This document shows, one piece after another, positions 11,261-23,165 of a stretch of DNA of 64,000 bases. Numbering within the stretch: the first letter of the stretch is position 1; each line of letters starts with the position of its first letter. The stretch comes from Viscum album (taxonomy: Eukaryota > Streptophyta > Magnoliopsida > Santalales > Viscaceae), in contig OY728158.1 in NCBI GenBank assembly GCA_963277665.1, positions 602,602,818 to 602,666,817 on the forward strand. Reading direction: 5' to 3'. Position numbers and translations under genes: made by a program. Below the pieces are notes generated by a model. It saw only the letters and a list, made by a program, of their open reading frames with translations. It searched no databases and was not told where the DNA came from.

Positions 11261-13394
11261 AATTTACTCAAGTTGAGTACTCATGCATTAGTGGTTTAAC
11301 CTAAAGAACATAACACAAAAAGTCCAAGTGTAATGGAGAAAATATAAACTAGAAATAAAATAGAAACTCATAATTATCTAAATCTCTTAAGAAACCATTA
11401 ATTGTAAATGGAACCAACAAATTGATCATCTACATGGTATAATTAATTCATATGAGAGAACTTGTTTAGAATTTTTAAATATAAACTGCCTAATAATTAA
11501 CTATAGGTGTATCATAGATTATGGTTACAAAAGGTTAAACCCATAGGGATCAGTTAGAAATGATTTATAATGTTTATAATGAATAAAAATAAAAATTTAA
11601 AGTGTAACTTTAATTACGAGGAAGATTTACCAAACATAATAGTTTTAAGTTCATAGATTAGTGAAGTAAAAATATAGTTAACTATTCCATGTTTTTTTTT
11701 CAGAATTGGGTATAATTAATTCCTCATTCTCGGTAATCAATCTTTTTTCCAAATACCCCTCCTTTCTCATAGAAAATTACTATGATTTACTAATAAAATA
11801 TGTGACCCAAAACCATATTTAAACACAACTTCTCTAAACCACACAATGATAATGAAAGAATCAAAGTAATTGGTTAATGTATTAAAGAGAACTTCCTCAC
11901 CCTCACACAATGGTGATACATAATAAATAATAAATATAAAAAATAATAATTTATAAACAAAAAATACCAACTTGCATCAATCACAAGTACAATTATTCAA
12001 TAAGAGAAACACCCAATTACTAACTATTTGGAAGCGAATACACCCACCCACTCATGATAGCCATAACATTGTTTAAAATAAAAATAACTGAACCCTATTA
12101 CCAATAACACTTCAACTAGAGGAACTTGAACAATATAATTTGACCTCCATTACTCAAGTTATAAAATCCAAGATTATTTTCATATCCTACCACCTCATTC
12201 TTTCAAATATATCCATCGCCTTGTATCCATATCTCTTATATTTATATATATATATCCCATATATTAAGCATATCTCTTACACTCTAAGTTGGACTCAAAA
12301 TCCTATAGTTAAAAAGAATAATACATGGGTATATCCCCATTTAGATCTCTCATAAATTATATTCTATATCATCTGATAGAGATATTATGGACAAATCCAT
12401 ATTAATTTCTATATTTTTAGTTCACAGTGTACATTATGCTTCATGGAATGAAATGGTATTTATCCTCCAATGGATCTAAATAACCATGAATCTTCAAAAC
12501 ATGAAAAATTTAGCACGTAACATGAATTACTATATATTTATTCAAACATTTATATTATCCTTCTTTAACACCATGAACATTATCTTCATGGTGCGAACAA
12601 AAATTCTTCAACTTCCACTGCCATTTCTTGCAATTAGTGGTTTTAACTGGACCCTTTTCAATGTGAACCTATCACCAAAAATATGCTTCCCAATTATTCA
12701 CATTCTCATGGTATGAAGCTTTCCATTCATTATATGAACTAGTTTATAGACTTTAGAAAATACTTTACTCATACACAACTATCCATTGTAGTGCAAGCCA
12801 ATAAAATGTGACTTAAAACCCAGATTTCATTAATAATTCACCATCACCATCATTTAATTTGGCCTTCTTAGTTGATTACCGAGATTTATATATGCATGCA
12901 CAGAATATTTATCCTCCTGGTGACTTCATAGAGGATCTCCCAAGGTCTATTGGTTCTCCCATTGGGGTTTTTCATTTCATAATAGTTTATTTATGATGAG
13001 ATCAAGCTCCACAGATGGAAAGGAGGAATTATAGAGATAAGGCATGAAGGTATACAACATGAGAAATATAGTGATTATATTCAAGGGAGATAACACTAGG
13101 ATGAGAGAGAGAAGTGGTGTAATTTTGGTACGTGATGAATATTATTTTCCTCTTTTTTGTTTCACATTAGTTTAGAGGGAATAATAATGTTCATTTATCA
13201 TACATGACACAATGGTAGCAGTCCATATGGGTATCGTTTGGCCACCCCATCTAGACCCTTCAACTTAGCACTAACATGTGCTATGATTTCCACTGGTTCA
13301 TTTGAAAATTGTCATTTACTAACCCAAGCACGACTCTCCTCTAAACTAGCTTGTTCCTCATGTACACCTTGCTTTATCAAGTTTAAAGAATCTT
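11261..13394. other. A+T-rich noncoding DNA, no gene recognised
   Basis: Only short frames without any domain occur here (11767-11970 minus, 12140-12355 plus, 12486-12716 plus). The single ordered structure is a perfect 9-bp hairpin at 12569-12593. If the 210-bp direct repeat marks LTR ends, part of this stretch should be the 5' LTR of the Athila-type element, but its left edge and primer site were not found. Confidence 0.4.
12569..12593. repeat. Perfect 9-bp inverted repeat with 7-base loop
   Basis: CACCATGAA at 12569-12577 is followed by the loop CATTATC and then TTCATGGTG at 12585-12593. The arms pair perfectly. No T-run follows, and there is no reason to call it a terminator; related CATGG words are scattered nearby. 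Confidence 0.5.
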
Positions 13395-13600
13395 TTATTT
13401 CCCAAAAAACAAAAGTTTCCTTTAATAAAATTCCCATTAAAAATAATAAAAATATTTTATTTTTTTTCTAAATTACACTTAAACTACTTCCTTCCTAGAA
13501 GAAATAAAACCTATTAAAAATTAGGCAAAAGACATAATTAAATAAATATATCATAAAATTTAAGTACTAAAAATTTATTTTGAAAAGATAAACATCACTC
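13395..13600. repeat. Putative LTR end, right copy of a 210-bp direct repeat
   Basis: This is the partner of 6640-6846, sharing the same order of A+T-rich blocks and ending in GATAAACATCAC. It is followed by TCCTCACCAATACTAAC, not by a polypurine tract, as expected if this is the outer end of the 5' LTR of a minus-strand element. The full LTR extent is unknown. Confidence 0.4.
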
Positions 13601-14435
13601 CTCACCAATACTAACTAATTTTTGAGTTCCCATTAGCAAGGAACATATAAAGACGTATTCAAAGGCTCACCAGTCATATTCGCGTCAAGAAACCCCTCAC
13701 AGTTCCATTTTCTAAGTATTAAGTCATTTCTATAGGTAATGTCACCATAAAAGACCACATGTTTTACCCCTAAGGATTAGGGAACATATCATGATTCCAA
13801 TATCCTATACTCATTTATCATCAAGTGGTAAAACTTGATTTAGTTTTTTGTTGGGTTACACTTGCTTGTCCACTATAAACCGTGCCCCATATGGCCATAC
13901 CCATGTCGTCCCAAAGGGTCAATCCTAGGCCTTACTCTTTTGGAGCGGTATATGTATATAGTGATATATGTGAAGGATACTAAATCTATAGATCTATGAT
14001 GGATAATATCTAAGGTTACAATTTTATTTCAGTCAATCCTCTCACATAAATGACAAATCCACTAACAACTACTCAACATTACACACCACTAGAGGACACA
14101 CTAAAAGCCAAACTTGGCCCCTTAGCCTCACCTATCATGAGTGAAACCACTCATGATTTCCGTTCCATCATATCATACCCACTTACCGAGGCCTACCACA
14201 TGTACAACATATGCACAACCATAAAAATATTCAATATTTGACAATAATTACCTCAATCACATTACTATCCCCAAAATATAATCTTATTTCATCCCTGAGA
14301 AGGAAATAACCATGCATGATCATAAAAAAAGTCCCTATAACTCATCCAGGAGGCTTCTAAATTAATTATAAATATCTTATAATTAATTTAACCAATTAAT
14401 CCAAAATTATTCAATTAGGCATAAATGAGTGACAA
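13601..14435. other. Noncoding DNA, nothing recognised
   Basis: No domain-bearing frame, RNA gene or clear repeat is visible. The open frame at 14050-14241 (+) shows no family signature. Confidence 0.4.
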
Positions 14436-14461
14436 CTCACGGGGTGACACAATGGTGCCAA
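14436..14461 (-). other. tRNA-Asp-like primer-binding site (tentative)
   Basis: On the minus strand the sequence reads TTGGCACCATTGTGTCACC followed by CCG. Plant Athila-type elements often use TGGCGCCGTTGCCGGGG, complementary to tRNA-Asp. The differences at the first two CG positions are what C-to-T or G-to-A decay of methylated CG sites would give. It lies about 3.6 kb upstream of the minus-strand gag, which is long for a leader, and it conflicts with the right bound suggested by the 210-bp repeat, so it may belong to a different, older element. Confidence 0.3.
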
Positions 14462-14689
14462 TATCTTGAGCAATAGTGTGTAGATCAATCCAGGAACACC
14501 CCTAAGACCAATACCAACCAAATACCTAACGTACGATTCCAATTCATAAATCAATTAAATTCAAATTTGGTGAAAAACTAAGGGAAATATTTTTTTAGTG
14601 GATTACCTTAAGAGAAATTGAATAAAACCCAGTTTGTTTATCCACTTAGCGCATAACAATGGAATGCAATAGATCATAGTGAATAATCA

Positions 14690-15979
14690 AATTTCTATAA
14701 AAATAATACTAAAAGGAGGGGTTAATTAATGTTTGAGATCAAATATTTATTTTCAACATCCTAAAAATATATAAGTATGATAATTATGAAGATACGATAA
14801 ACCCACAACAATATCAAAGTAAAAATGAGGGAAACATAATTTAAGTTTCGAAATTTCATAATTATTAATAAAATTTATATACAAATGAAAATTAAAAAAA
14901 AAATTATTTCAAATTACCAATGAAATAGATAACACAATGGAAATTAAAACTAAATACAGAGTATCGGTTTGTAAACTAAATTCTCCTTTAAAATTAATTA
15001 TTTAAAACCTCAATTTTAGATCAAAATGGAAGGTATATATATTGACATGATCTGATGTATCTTCTACTATAAACCTATTGAAAGGCATTGACCTCTTAAA
15101 TTCTATATCTAGACTCTTTCTTACTTACATTGGAAGCTCTACTTATCCAAATTTACTTACTTTGGAAAATGGTTTCTCAATTTACTTTTCTACAATGACT
15201 GGTAGTTCAATTATTCTTCTACCTAGACCAGTAGCTCAGTACTCCTACTACATGGAATAATAGATCAATACTTTCACTACTTAGACTAGTATCTTAGTAC
15301 TTACACTACAAAAATCAGCATCTTGGTGTGAGATTTAATTAATCTAGAGCTCGATAAAAAATACAACTAAAATAATAATTTATTTACAAAGAAAACCTCA
15401 CACAATAATAAATCTTATTATAAACACTCCTAAATTAAAATATTACATTCTATGAATGTGATCAAGAAAAAAGCTATTGAAAGTCTTCAAAACATTCAGA
15501 AACTTTTGGAATGCTCCTATTTTGTGTACAATTGTTTCTTCTTCTTTAGATTATGAGGTAGAGCTCTATTTATAAGAAATATTCCAGCGGTTTAATTTAG
15601 AAAATACTAGGGTTAGTTGTAAAAGTATTGGTAGCATATTTATTATTCATCTTTTGATTGGTATATACTATTTCCATATCTACAGATTAGTTAGTTTAAC
15701 ACATCTATAGTTTTTTTGTTTGAATAAAAAAAATTGATTTACATGTTTATTTTAGTGAAACTATAAAATATTAGTATTTTAAAATTCGTAAGATCATCAG
15801 TTCTTTACAAATCCTAAATCCCTATTTATTTTATAAAACATCAAGTTATTATTATTTAAAAAAATGATTTTATATATTAAAAACAAGAAAGATAAAATAA
15901 TATTTTTTTAGGTCAAATACTAAATGAAGTGTTTCATGATTTTCAAAACTAGTGAAGTGAACTGATCCAATGACTCGAA
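14690..15979 (-). repeat. 3' LTR of the minus-strand copia-like element
   Basis: Aligns by eye with about 21800-23165. Shared blocks include TAAAATTTATAT, ATTAAAACTAAA followed by AGAGTAT, the CTATAAACCT block, the 29-bp minisatellite, and a long 3' part with TTTGAATAAAA, TTTATTTTAGTGAAAC, TTAGTATTTT and CTAAATGAAGTGTTT. The right edge is followed by AAAATCTCCCACTTTTG. Left-edge placement is approximate because similarity fades around 14690-14720. Confidence 0.55.
15126..15328. repeat. 29-bp minisatellite in the left LTR
   Basis: Five consecutive 29-base units fit exactly at 15184-15328, each starting near CTTYNACTAC and containing a TTAGACYRGTAG-like middle. One or two more decayed units lie upstream. 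The same unit occurs in the partner LTR at 22391-22533, so the array pre-dates insertion, but the copies have diverged. Confidence 0.65.
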
Positions 15980-15997
15980 AATCTCCCACTTTTGAAC
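15980..15997 (-). other. Polypurine tract of the minus-strand copia-like element
   Basis: On the minus strand the sequence reads CAAAAGTGGGAGATTTT, a purine run directly next to the LTR. This position and composition are typical of the plus-strand primer of copia elements, where AAGTGGGAGATT-like tracts are common. Confidence 0.5.
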
Positions 15998-18900
15998 AAC
16001 ATAAACATGTAATAAAAAATTTAAATGGTCTAAATATACATATTAAAAAAAATTACTCCTTGTATAACTTTCGATAAATATATATATATTTACTCTATAA
16101 ATTTATCATCTTAATAAAATATAAAGTTATAAATATTTTGAAATGTTTTCCCCATTTTTAATGAAAATGGATGTTATGCCTCTTTTAAAGTACACTATTT
16201 GTAACGAATTTTCAATAATATCTTGCCATTAAGTTTTTAAAGAAATAAATTTAAAAATTTATCTCTCTTTTTAAAAGTATTTTTGAAATATACCCCTATA
16301 TATATTTAAATAAAATTATCCCCTTTCTAAAAGAATAATATTTTTTAGAGTATTTTACCCACTTTTTGGTTTTCAAAATGAAGGGTTAATTTTTTAAGGA
16401 AAACTTATGAAAAAGAAGTTTTTACATATATGAACAAAAATATAAAAAATTATAACTATTATAAAAATGGTAGAGAATTCTTACAATTACATTCATAGAA
16501 ATATCAATGATATAATCAAGTAAAACTATTGAAATATCATCATCAAAATAATATTTATCAAATGTTTGTAGAATAATGTTTTATGGTTATAATCATACAA
16601 GAAATCAGTAATATTGAAAATAAATTGTTCTTTATTGTTTTTTAAATCACGTATTTCATATTCTTGAAATATTTCCCTAGATATAATATTATATCATCTT
16701 TAATAATGAACTTATGATCAAATTCAGAAACTTTCTTTGAAAAGCATTCTTCTTGATATTTCAACAATAAAATTTACTTAAAAATATTATCATCTAAAGA
16801 GATGATATAAAAATTATAATCTTATGATATCTATTTATAATCAACCATATTCAGATTCTGACCCATAGTCCATTGGGTTGGAATTATATCTATATTCTTC
16901 AAGTCCTCTATTGATGAAGAGATTCCATTGATTTTTATTTCTAGATATTTCAAAACAACTTCAAGGATGACTATCTCCATATAAAGAATTTCATAATTCT
17001 TATAGACTGAAATTTTATACTCACCAATGGTGGTAGCTCTGTAGAATTTAAATTTGAATCAATTTTTGAAATTATTTAATTTCCACTCACAATGATATGT
17101 TTTTAATCTACGATTCTTTTAGATATTCCTTTGTTTTTTCTATTTAATTGATAAACTGATCTTAAAGTTCAATATTTTGATTATATAATGACTAATTTAT
17201 AAGAAGTACCATTATTTTAATAATCTCAAGTATCATTCTTACATAATTATTGATTATTATTTTCATGACTAGAACTACATCTTGCTTTCAATTAAAGGTT
17301 TGAGCTTTTATTAATACTGTATATTCCAATATAATTTTCTTATTATTCTTCTGATATTTATAGAAAATCAGTTGAGTTTATGATTCTTTGATATTTTTAG
17401 GGGGGAAATCCTCAATATCAATTGGATAATCATTTATAACATTTCTACCACCAATAATTCTCATAGAATAATTTGATGAGAAATAACTAGAACATGAACT
17501 TTCTTCTCATGAAACTAAATTTTAATGATTTTTCTAAGAAGGTGAAGATATAACTATTGTAGATGTGTGATCTGAAGATTTTAGAGAGGATAAATATTAT
17601 ACATAAATTTTCTTCAATGGTGATTAACTTTTCTTTTGAAATTATTTTTCAGCATTAACTACTTTTGATAAAACTTTTACTAGTGAAACTTCTACTTTAG
17701 TAGATGGAGGAACTTTTTCTATCTAAACTTTAGTTGTAAGAATAATTGATGGTTAAACTTGAAAAACCTTATAAAAGAGAATTATAGTTATTATTTGAGG
17801 TAAATATAAAGGGGATGAATTTTTAATTTTTTTAGGTTGACTTCTTTTCCTTTTCCTTCAAAATGAAGCTTTCCCTTTAACATTGTTTCAGTAACATACT
17901 GATTTATCATTACTTTTGAAATAATTGATTTAAAAATATATGAATGCTTCAAATTTATAGAAAAATTATTTTTCTTCTTCTCTTCCACTATTTTCTATTT
18001 AAATTTATAAGTAATTATCCTTAACTTTAACTTTTAGGAAATCGATTTGGGTATCGATCAAATTTTTGATACGATCATCTGAGAAACTAATTTTACTTTT
18101 AATGAAATTTTATAAGATTTTGATTTAGAAATATTTTCTTTATCCTTATCCAAGTGTAAAAAATCTTTTTCATTTTCAAATTTCTTAACTATTTTAAGCT
18201 TATTTAGAGAAGCCTTATCTGAAATAGAAACATCATACACTTTCCGCTTTGCTTGAATCTAAACATTTCCTTCATATGATTTATAAAAATATGTATAATA
18301 AAATACATATTATTTTTTTAAAAATATATTCTCTTAGTCATCATAAATTAATCCAATTCTTCATATGGTATATATATTAATTATATTTTTTATATTCTTC
18401 ATTTTCATTATCTTACTCCTTTAGAAACTTCACAAGAGTTATGTTTTGAATTATTCCATATAGTAAGATCTTTATCTTAGCAATATCATTTTGCATTGCT
18501 TAGATATTAGTCCATAGAAAAATTTATAGATTCATATTTCTAAACATCACTAGATAATATAATATATAAACATCATGAATCATGATCATATCATTGTCTC
18601 TATTTATTAGTAAGATAAATAACAAGATAAACTAGAATAAAATCTTATTTTCAGGGTGTTGGTGCCTTTCTTTGTGAAAATTATCATTGATCATGAATAA
18701 TTTATTTTTCAGATTCTGATTTAAAACATTCTCTATATAATTTAGGAATTTTATAGGTAATAAGGAATTATTCCCTATTTAACTTAACTTCTAACAACTC
18801 AATAAAATTTTTCAATGACATAGTGAAATTCCAAAAAAAATACACACATTAACATTTTTACACCCTCTTCTTCAAACAAAGTATGGGATTCATAAAACTC

Positions 18901-19117
18901 TTGGATCGATAGTGGGTTGAATAGTTTATATTCTTTTGTTGATGAAACTATCTTTTTAAAAACTTGAAAGATAATTATATATTTTAGAATGAACACATAA
19001 GTTTTAGTAGATCAAAATTAACCAATCATTCTCAGGTAATTTCTCGGGTGATGAGTTCTCCAGATGACACCATTAGAGAAATGGAAAACAAAAAGTGAAA
19101 TCTGAAAAAAATTATGA
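15998..19117 (-). other. Unrecognised interior of the minus-strand element
   Basis: Minus-strand open frames of 60-65 codons occur at 17791-17988, 18058-18240 and 18799-18996, all in the direction of the element. They are rich in K, E and S in the first two, and aromatic in the third (a block reading EFYESHTLFEEEGVKM). None of them matches a copia integrase, RT or RNase H that I can recognise. Their common direction suggests pieces of one broken polyprotein. What it encoded is unknown. Confidence 0.3.
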
Positions 19118-19136
19118 GCTCCGCTTCTGATAACAA
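19118..19136 (-). other. tRNA-Met-like primer-binding site (tentative)
   Basis: The minus strand reads TTGTTATCAGAAGCGGAGC. Plant copia elements commonly have TTGGTATCAGAGC, complementary to the 3' end of initiator tRNA-Met. One base is changed and one inserted. If real, an LTR should begin just right of 19137 and the unrecognised interior to the left would be the 5' part of a separate nested element. No matching LTR partner was found by eye. Confidence 0.35.
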
Positions 19137-20639
19137 TGAATGAATCTAAAAAATATTAAGTCCACCTATTTATAAAGAAATTTTTTTAAGACAATGATTC
19201 AATGTAGGTTTAATTGATCTAATATAACAGATTGAATTTCACTAAAACATGTGATGTCATATTTATTTTTGTGGGTTTTATTTCAATTTTAAATTTCCAA
19301 CACTTTAATAATTTAAAAATAATTTTATAAATCAAGGATGTAGAAAATAATCTGAAATTAAGATGAAAATTAAATAAATGTCAATAAACTAAAATTTTAA
19401 ATTTTTATGAAAATTAAATATAAATATAAAATAAATACGGGTAAATGAAACACAACAAAATTTACAACAAATTTAAAATATTAAAAGCATATTACACTTT
19501 TTAAAATATCTTATGAACTAAAAAAGTTGTTTAAACAAGTTTTTATGTTATTATTCCATTGATGAATGGACTGATATTCTTATTTTATATGTGTTTCTAT
19601 AAATGTTTTGACTTAAAGTTGAAGTTATTTGAAAAAGTAATGATTATTTAACAAGGTAGCTGGAAACAATTAACAGTTAACCCCATAAATAAATGGAATA
19701 AATTAAATTTAATATGAAAATATAAAGTAATATATTCACAAAAAGTAAGTAATAAAAACTATAGGAAAATGATTTAAAAAAATATAAACATGAAATACCA
19801 GAGGCACTGATGGTTGATATTTAGTTTCCATTATGTATAAATTAAATCTTCAGAATTAGAACTCTTTTCTCCTTGAAGAGTTTGTAAACAAAATCAATAA
19901 AACATAGATTTGTGTAGGTGTTTTATGTTCATTGATATTTTCAATGATATAAAACCCCTATGTTGTCTAAAAGATTTTACACTATTAAGGAAACAATATT
20001 TCTTCCAATGTCCTCCTTTTTGGTATTTTTTATTGAATGGTGAAATATTTTGAACAAACTAACTATTTCTATAGATTGAATTTCAATTTTTATTTAAACC
20101 AAAACCAAATAGAGTTTTTATGTATTAATTGAGTGTATATTTTCTCACTTTTTCTTCAAATTGTGGCCTTAGTCAATTTTTTTTTATTTTGATCACAAAA
20201 TCCAGTTGATAATATTTTTATTGTCTTGGTAAAAAGTGAAATTTTTAGACTTTTTTTCATCATAATATTATTTATATTATTTTTTTATTTATCTTCATAT
20301 TCTTTATCTTTGATTTTCCTTTTTAGATCAGTATTATTTTTTAGGCTTTTCCTTTGAATTTTCTAAACTATAAATAAATTTTACATTCTTACTTCTTATT
20401 TCTATCATATTATTCCCAAATTTTATATATTTTGGATTTTCTTACACTAGTTTCATCTTTATACTCCTTAAATTTCTTGTACATCTTCTAGCGCATTTCT
20501 TTACATTTTGCAGTATATTCTCTCATTTCTTAAAAAATTTCAAAATATCTTTTCTCATATGAACTAGATGAATTTCAAATATTAGAATCATTTTTGGAAG
20601 AATAATAACATTTTTTTATATATAGTTAGATTCATAAGT
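19137..20639. other. A+T-rich DNA, nothing firm
   Basis: Lacks any readable domain. The right part, read on the minus strand, is lysine-rich with in-frame stops and probably continues the gag-pol frame downstream of the zinc knuckle at 20865-20915. The left part could be LTR sequence if the primer-like site at 19118-19136 is genuine. Confidence 0.3.
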
Positions 20640-21764
20640 GCTTCAGTAGTTAATCTTTCCAAATTTTGTTTCTTCTGATTTTGGAAAATTGGCCTAAAAT
20701 CCAATTATTTTTATACTATAATAATTTTCTTTAGGTGAACTATCTAATGTAGAATGAATGTAAGTTGTGATATATGTATCCATTTCTTTAGAATTTTTTC
20801 CTTTTCTTCTTAGAATAACTTTTAGAATAATTTCTTTCATTGTTATTTAATTTAGGAGAATTATGTTGAATATGACCTTGCTTTCTATATTTATAAAAAA
20901 TTAGTTCAGAAGTATCAATCCTCTCTTTTATTTCCTTTGAATAATTTCTTCTAAAATTATTAGATTTCAAAATTCTTCTTTATAGGTTAAAAATTTCAAC
21001 ATCAATTGGCTCACACTCATTTTATTTATTTACATTTCTAGAAGTTTTCTAAGATGTTCTTATTTTACAATTTTCATAACTTGAATCTATGGTAGTTGTA
21101 AAGGAAACCCCAATATGCTAATTTTCTATTTCTACATCTATTTTTAAAATAATTTCATATTTTTTTTGGGTACCAATTAATTCTTCAATACTTTTCTAAT
21201 AATATTTATTGTATCATCAATAATAGTTTTTTTATTCCCATTCTTTCATAATAATGACCATGAATATTTCAAAAAGTCAATCATTAAATAATTCTTTTTG
21301 TCTAAGGTATTGATAACTATTTACTATTACCATGAATCTTTGAGAAATTTTAGAAACTGATTCACCAGGAAGAAAATAAAAGTCTTAATAAAATTCTCTT
21401 AACATAAATCTCTTATTTTTAAGAAATTTTCATGTTATAAAATGATTAACTTCAATATTTTCCATTTACTACAAGAAATTTGAGATAAATATAGTTGAAT
21501 ATATATTTTTCTTTGAATAAAATATAGTATTGTATTTCAGAATTTTAAATTAAGTAGAATTTAATTCTTCCATTCTCTATAAAAATTATAAATTTACTTC
21601 TATATTATTTTTTTGTCACAAAAAAGAATAAGATAATTTTCAACTCGGATATTTATAAAAAATGTTTCTATTTTGTCTCTCTAATATTAATAATCATTCC
21701 CATTAAAGATATGTGGTTTCTTTGGATTAATATTCTCAATAGATCCAATATGTGTTTCTTCCAT
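20640..21764 (-). pseudogene. Copia-type gag remnant with mutated zinc knuckle
   Basis: This is the nucleocapsid precursor of the minus-strand element. The start ATG at 21764 is chosen because the frame then reads MEETHIGSIENINPKKP and FNGNDY, followed by W-R-D-K-I-E-T-F, which corresponds to the NY-x-x-W-K-x-x-M start of copia gag (UBN2-type) domains. Near 21430-21290 it continues with FMLREFY, then GESVSKISQRF and IVNSYQYL, then a WE-x-K block and a final L-x-x-YE-like block, all in family order. At 20915-20865 the knuckle reads YKYRKQGHIQHNS: glycine and histidine are kept but all three cysteines are replaced. Stops interrupt the frame repeatedly. The frame at 20788-20970 is its longest open piece. 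Confidence 0.6.
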
Positions 21765-21799
21765 ACTTTAAAAAATTATGTACACACTTGTTATGTGGA

Positions 21800-23165
21800 A
21801 GGAAACTAAAATATATATATCTGTTATAAAAATAATGAAATGGGAATATCAGGTTCAGTTTCTAATGTAGAAACCTCCTATGATTGAAAACATTGGATAT
21901 AAATGGTATGGAGATTATACTTTAATATGGGGGTGATTTTTTTTGGAAATAAACTATTGTTTTTCATTATACTAAAAAGATATAAGTATTGAAATTATGA
22001 GGATTAGATAAATCCAAAGTAAAATCAAAGTAAAAAATCAAATTAACTAAATTTATGTTTTTGTATTTCATAATTAATAATAAAATTTATATGAATATTG
22101 GAATTATAAAAACAATCTATATTTGAAATTTTTGATAAAAGAGTTAACAAATTGTAAATTAAAACTAAACATAGAGTATTGGTTAACAAACCCAATACTT
22201 CTTTAATGGATGTTAATTAAAACCTCACTTTTAGAAAAAAGTTAAAGCTATATCTATAGAATTTATAAGAGGTATCATCAACTATAAACCTTCGTATAGG
22301 TAGATGTTTCTTAAATTATAAAGTAGGTATATATCATAATTACACTATATGATTGAAATTTCCTTGACATGAAAATTGATAGACTAATGTACCCCATTTC
22401 TATGACTAGTAGATCGATGCTTCCACTACTTAGACTGGCAGTTCAATACTTTTACTACTTAGACCAGTAGCTTGATACTTCTGCTACAATAGCTGGTGGA
22501 TTGGTGTTCCTATTACTTAACCGATAGTTCGACAAAAAAATACAACTAAAATACTAAGATATTTTCAAGGAAAAATTCAAATAATGGTAGTTATTAGTAA
22601 AAAAACTCAAAAAGAAAAATATTAGAGAGAATAGTAGTACTCAAAAAATAAGAGATTGCAAAGATTTTAGATGATCAACAACTTTTAGATTTCCCATTTA
22701 ATTATTACTGTTGTTCTCTAATTCTTTTGATCCACGAGATATAACAATATTTATAAGCAATCCTACAATTGTTAGATTTCACAATTGTCATGGCCTGTTG
22801 AAATGGTATCGATAACGACTTTCTTATTCATATTTCTATGGGTATAATATCTTTCTATATCTTTGATTTTGTTGTTTGATCCTTTCTATAGTTATTTTAT
22901 GGTTTGAATAAAAACAATTGATTTTCATATTTATTTTAGTGAAACCAAAAACTATTAGTATTTTTAATTTCCTAAGATTATTGGATTTTTACAAATCCCC
23001 AGAACATCAATATTTCATAAAACCTAAATTTATCAATATTTTTCTTAAACTATTTTATATACTAAAATCATAAATGATAAAACTATAAAATCAATTTAGA
23101 TAAAATACTAAATGAAGTGTTTTGTGGATTTCAAAATAATTGAATTGAAGTGACCCAAACAATCA
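21800..23165 (-). repeat. 5' LTR of the minus-strand copia-like element
   Basis: Partner of 14690-15979. Both carry the 29-bp minisatellite and the same succession of A+T-rich blocks through CTAAATGAAGTGTTTTGTG. The right edge is placed where similarity stops, just before the tandem-array sequence resumes at about 23166. A clean primer site between 21765 and 21800 could not be found. Confidence 0.5.
22391..22533. repeat. 29-bp minisatellite in the right LTR
   Basis: Units start at about 22420, 22449, 22478 and 22507, each 29 bases, with a partial unit before. A representative unit begins CTTTTACTACTTAGACCAGT. It is homologous to the array at 15126-15328, with fewer units. Confidence 0.65.

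Larger units (their letters stand above)
6640..13600 (-). mobile_element. Athila/Tat-type Ty3/gypsy remnant, minus strand
   Basis: The element is read leftwards: gag near 10.8-10.3 kb, gag end/protease near 9.7-9.1 kb, a noncoding 3' part, and a polypurine tract at 6847-6861. The bounds are those of the 210-bp direct repeat at each end and are tentative. An alternative right bound is a tRNA-Asp-like primer site at 14436-14461. No RT, RNase H or integrase motif could be found between 6.86 and 9.1 kb, so the copy is either internally deleted or a member of a gag-protease-only group. Athila-type elements usually span 10 kb or more, so about 7 kb agrees with a deletion. Confidence 0.5.
14690..23165 (-). 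mobile_element. Ty1/copia-like LTR element, minus strand, decayed
   Basis: Two diverged direct repeats of about 1.3 kb bound an interior of about 5.8 kb. Direction is given by a gag remnant whose start codon lies at 21764 next to the right LTR, and by a polypurine-tract complement just inside the left LTR. The left LTR is therefore the 3' LTR. Integrase, RT and RNase H could not be recognised, so the interior is either too decayed, rearranged or non-autonomous. A second primer-site-like sequence at 19118-19136 suggests that another element may be nested in the interior. Outer bounds are accurate only to some tens of bases. Confidence 0.5.

Noticed and set aside
15998..21764. Endogenous caulimovirid (plant pararetrovirus) relic
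   Set aside because: Considered because of a zinc knuckle and unrecognised frames, but the element has LTRs, a polypurine tract and a copia-type gag start, and no movement-protein or viral RT motif could be read.
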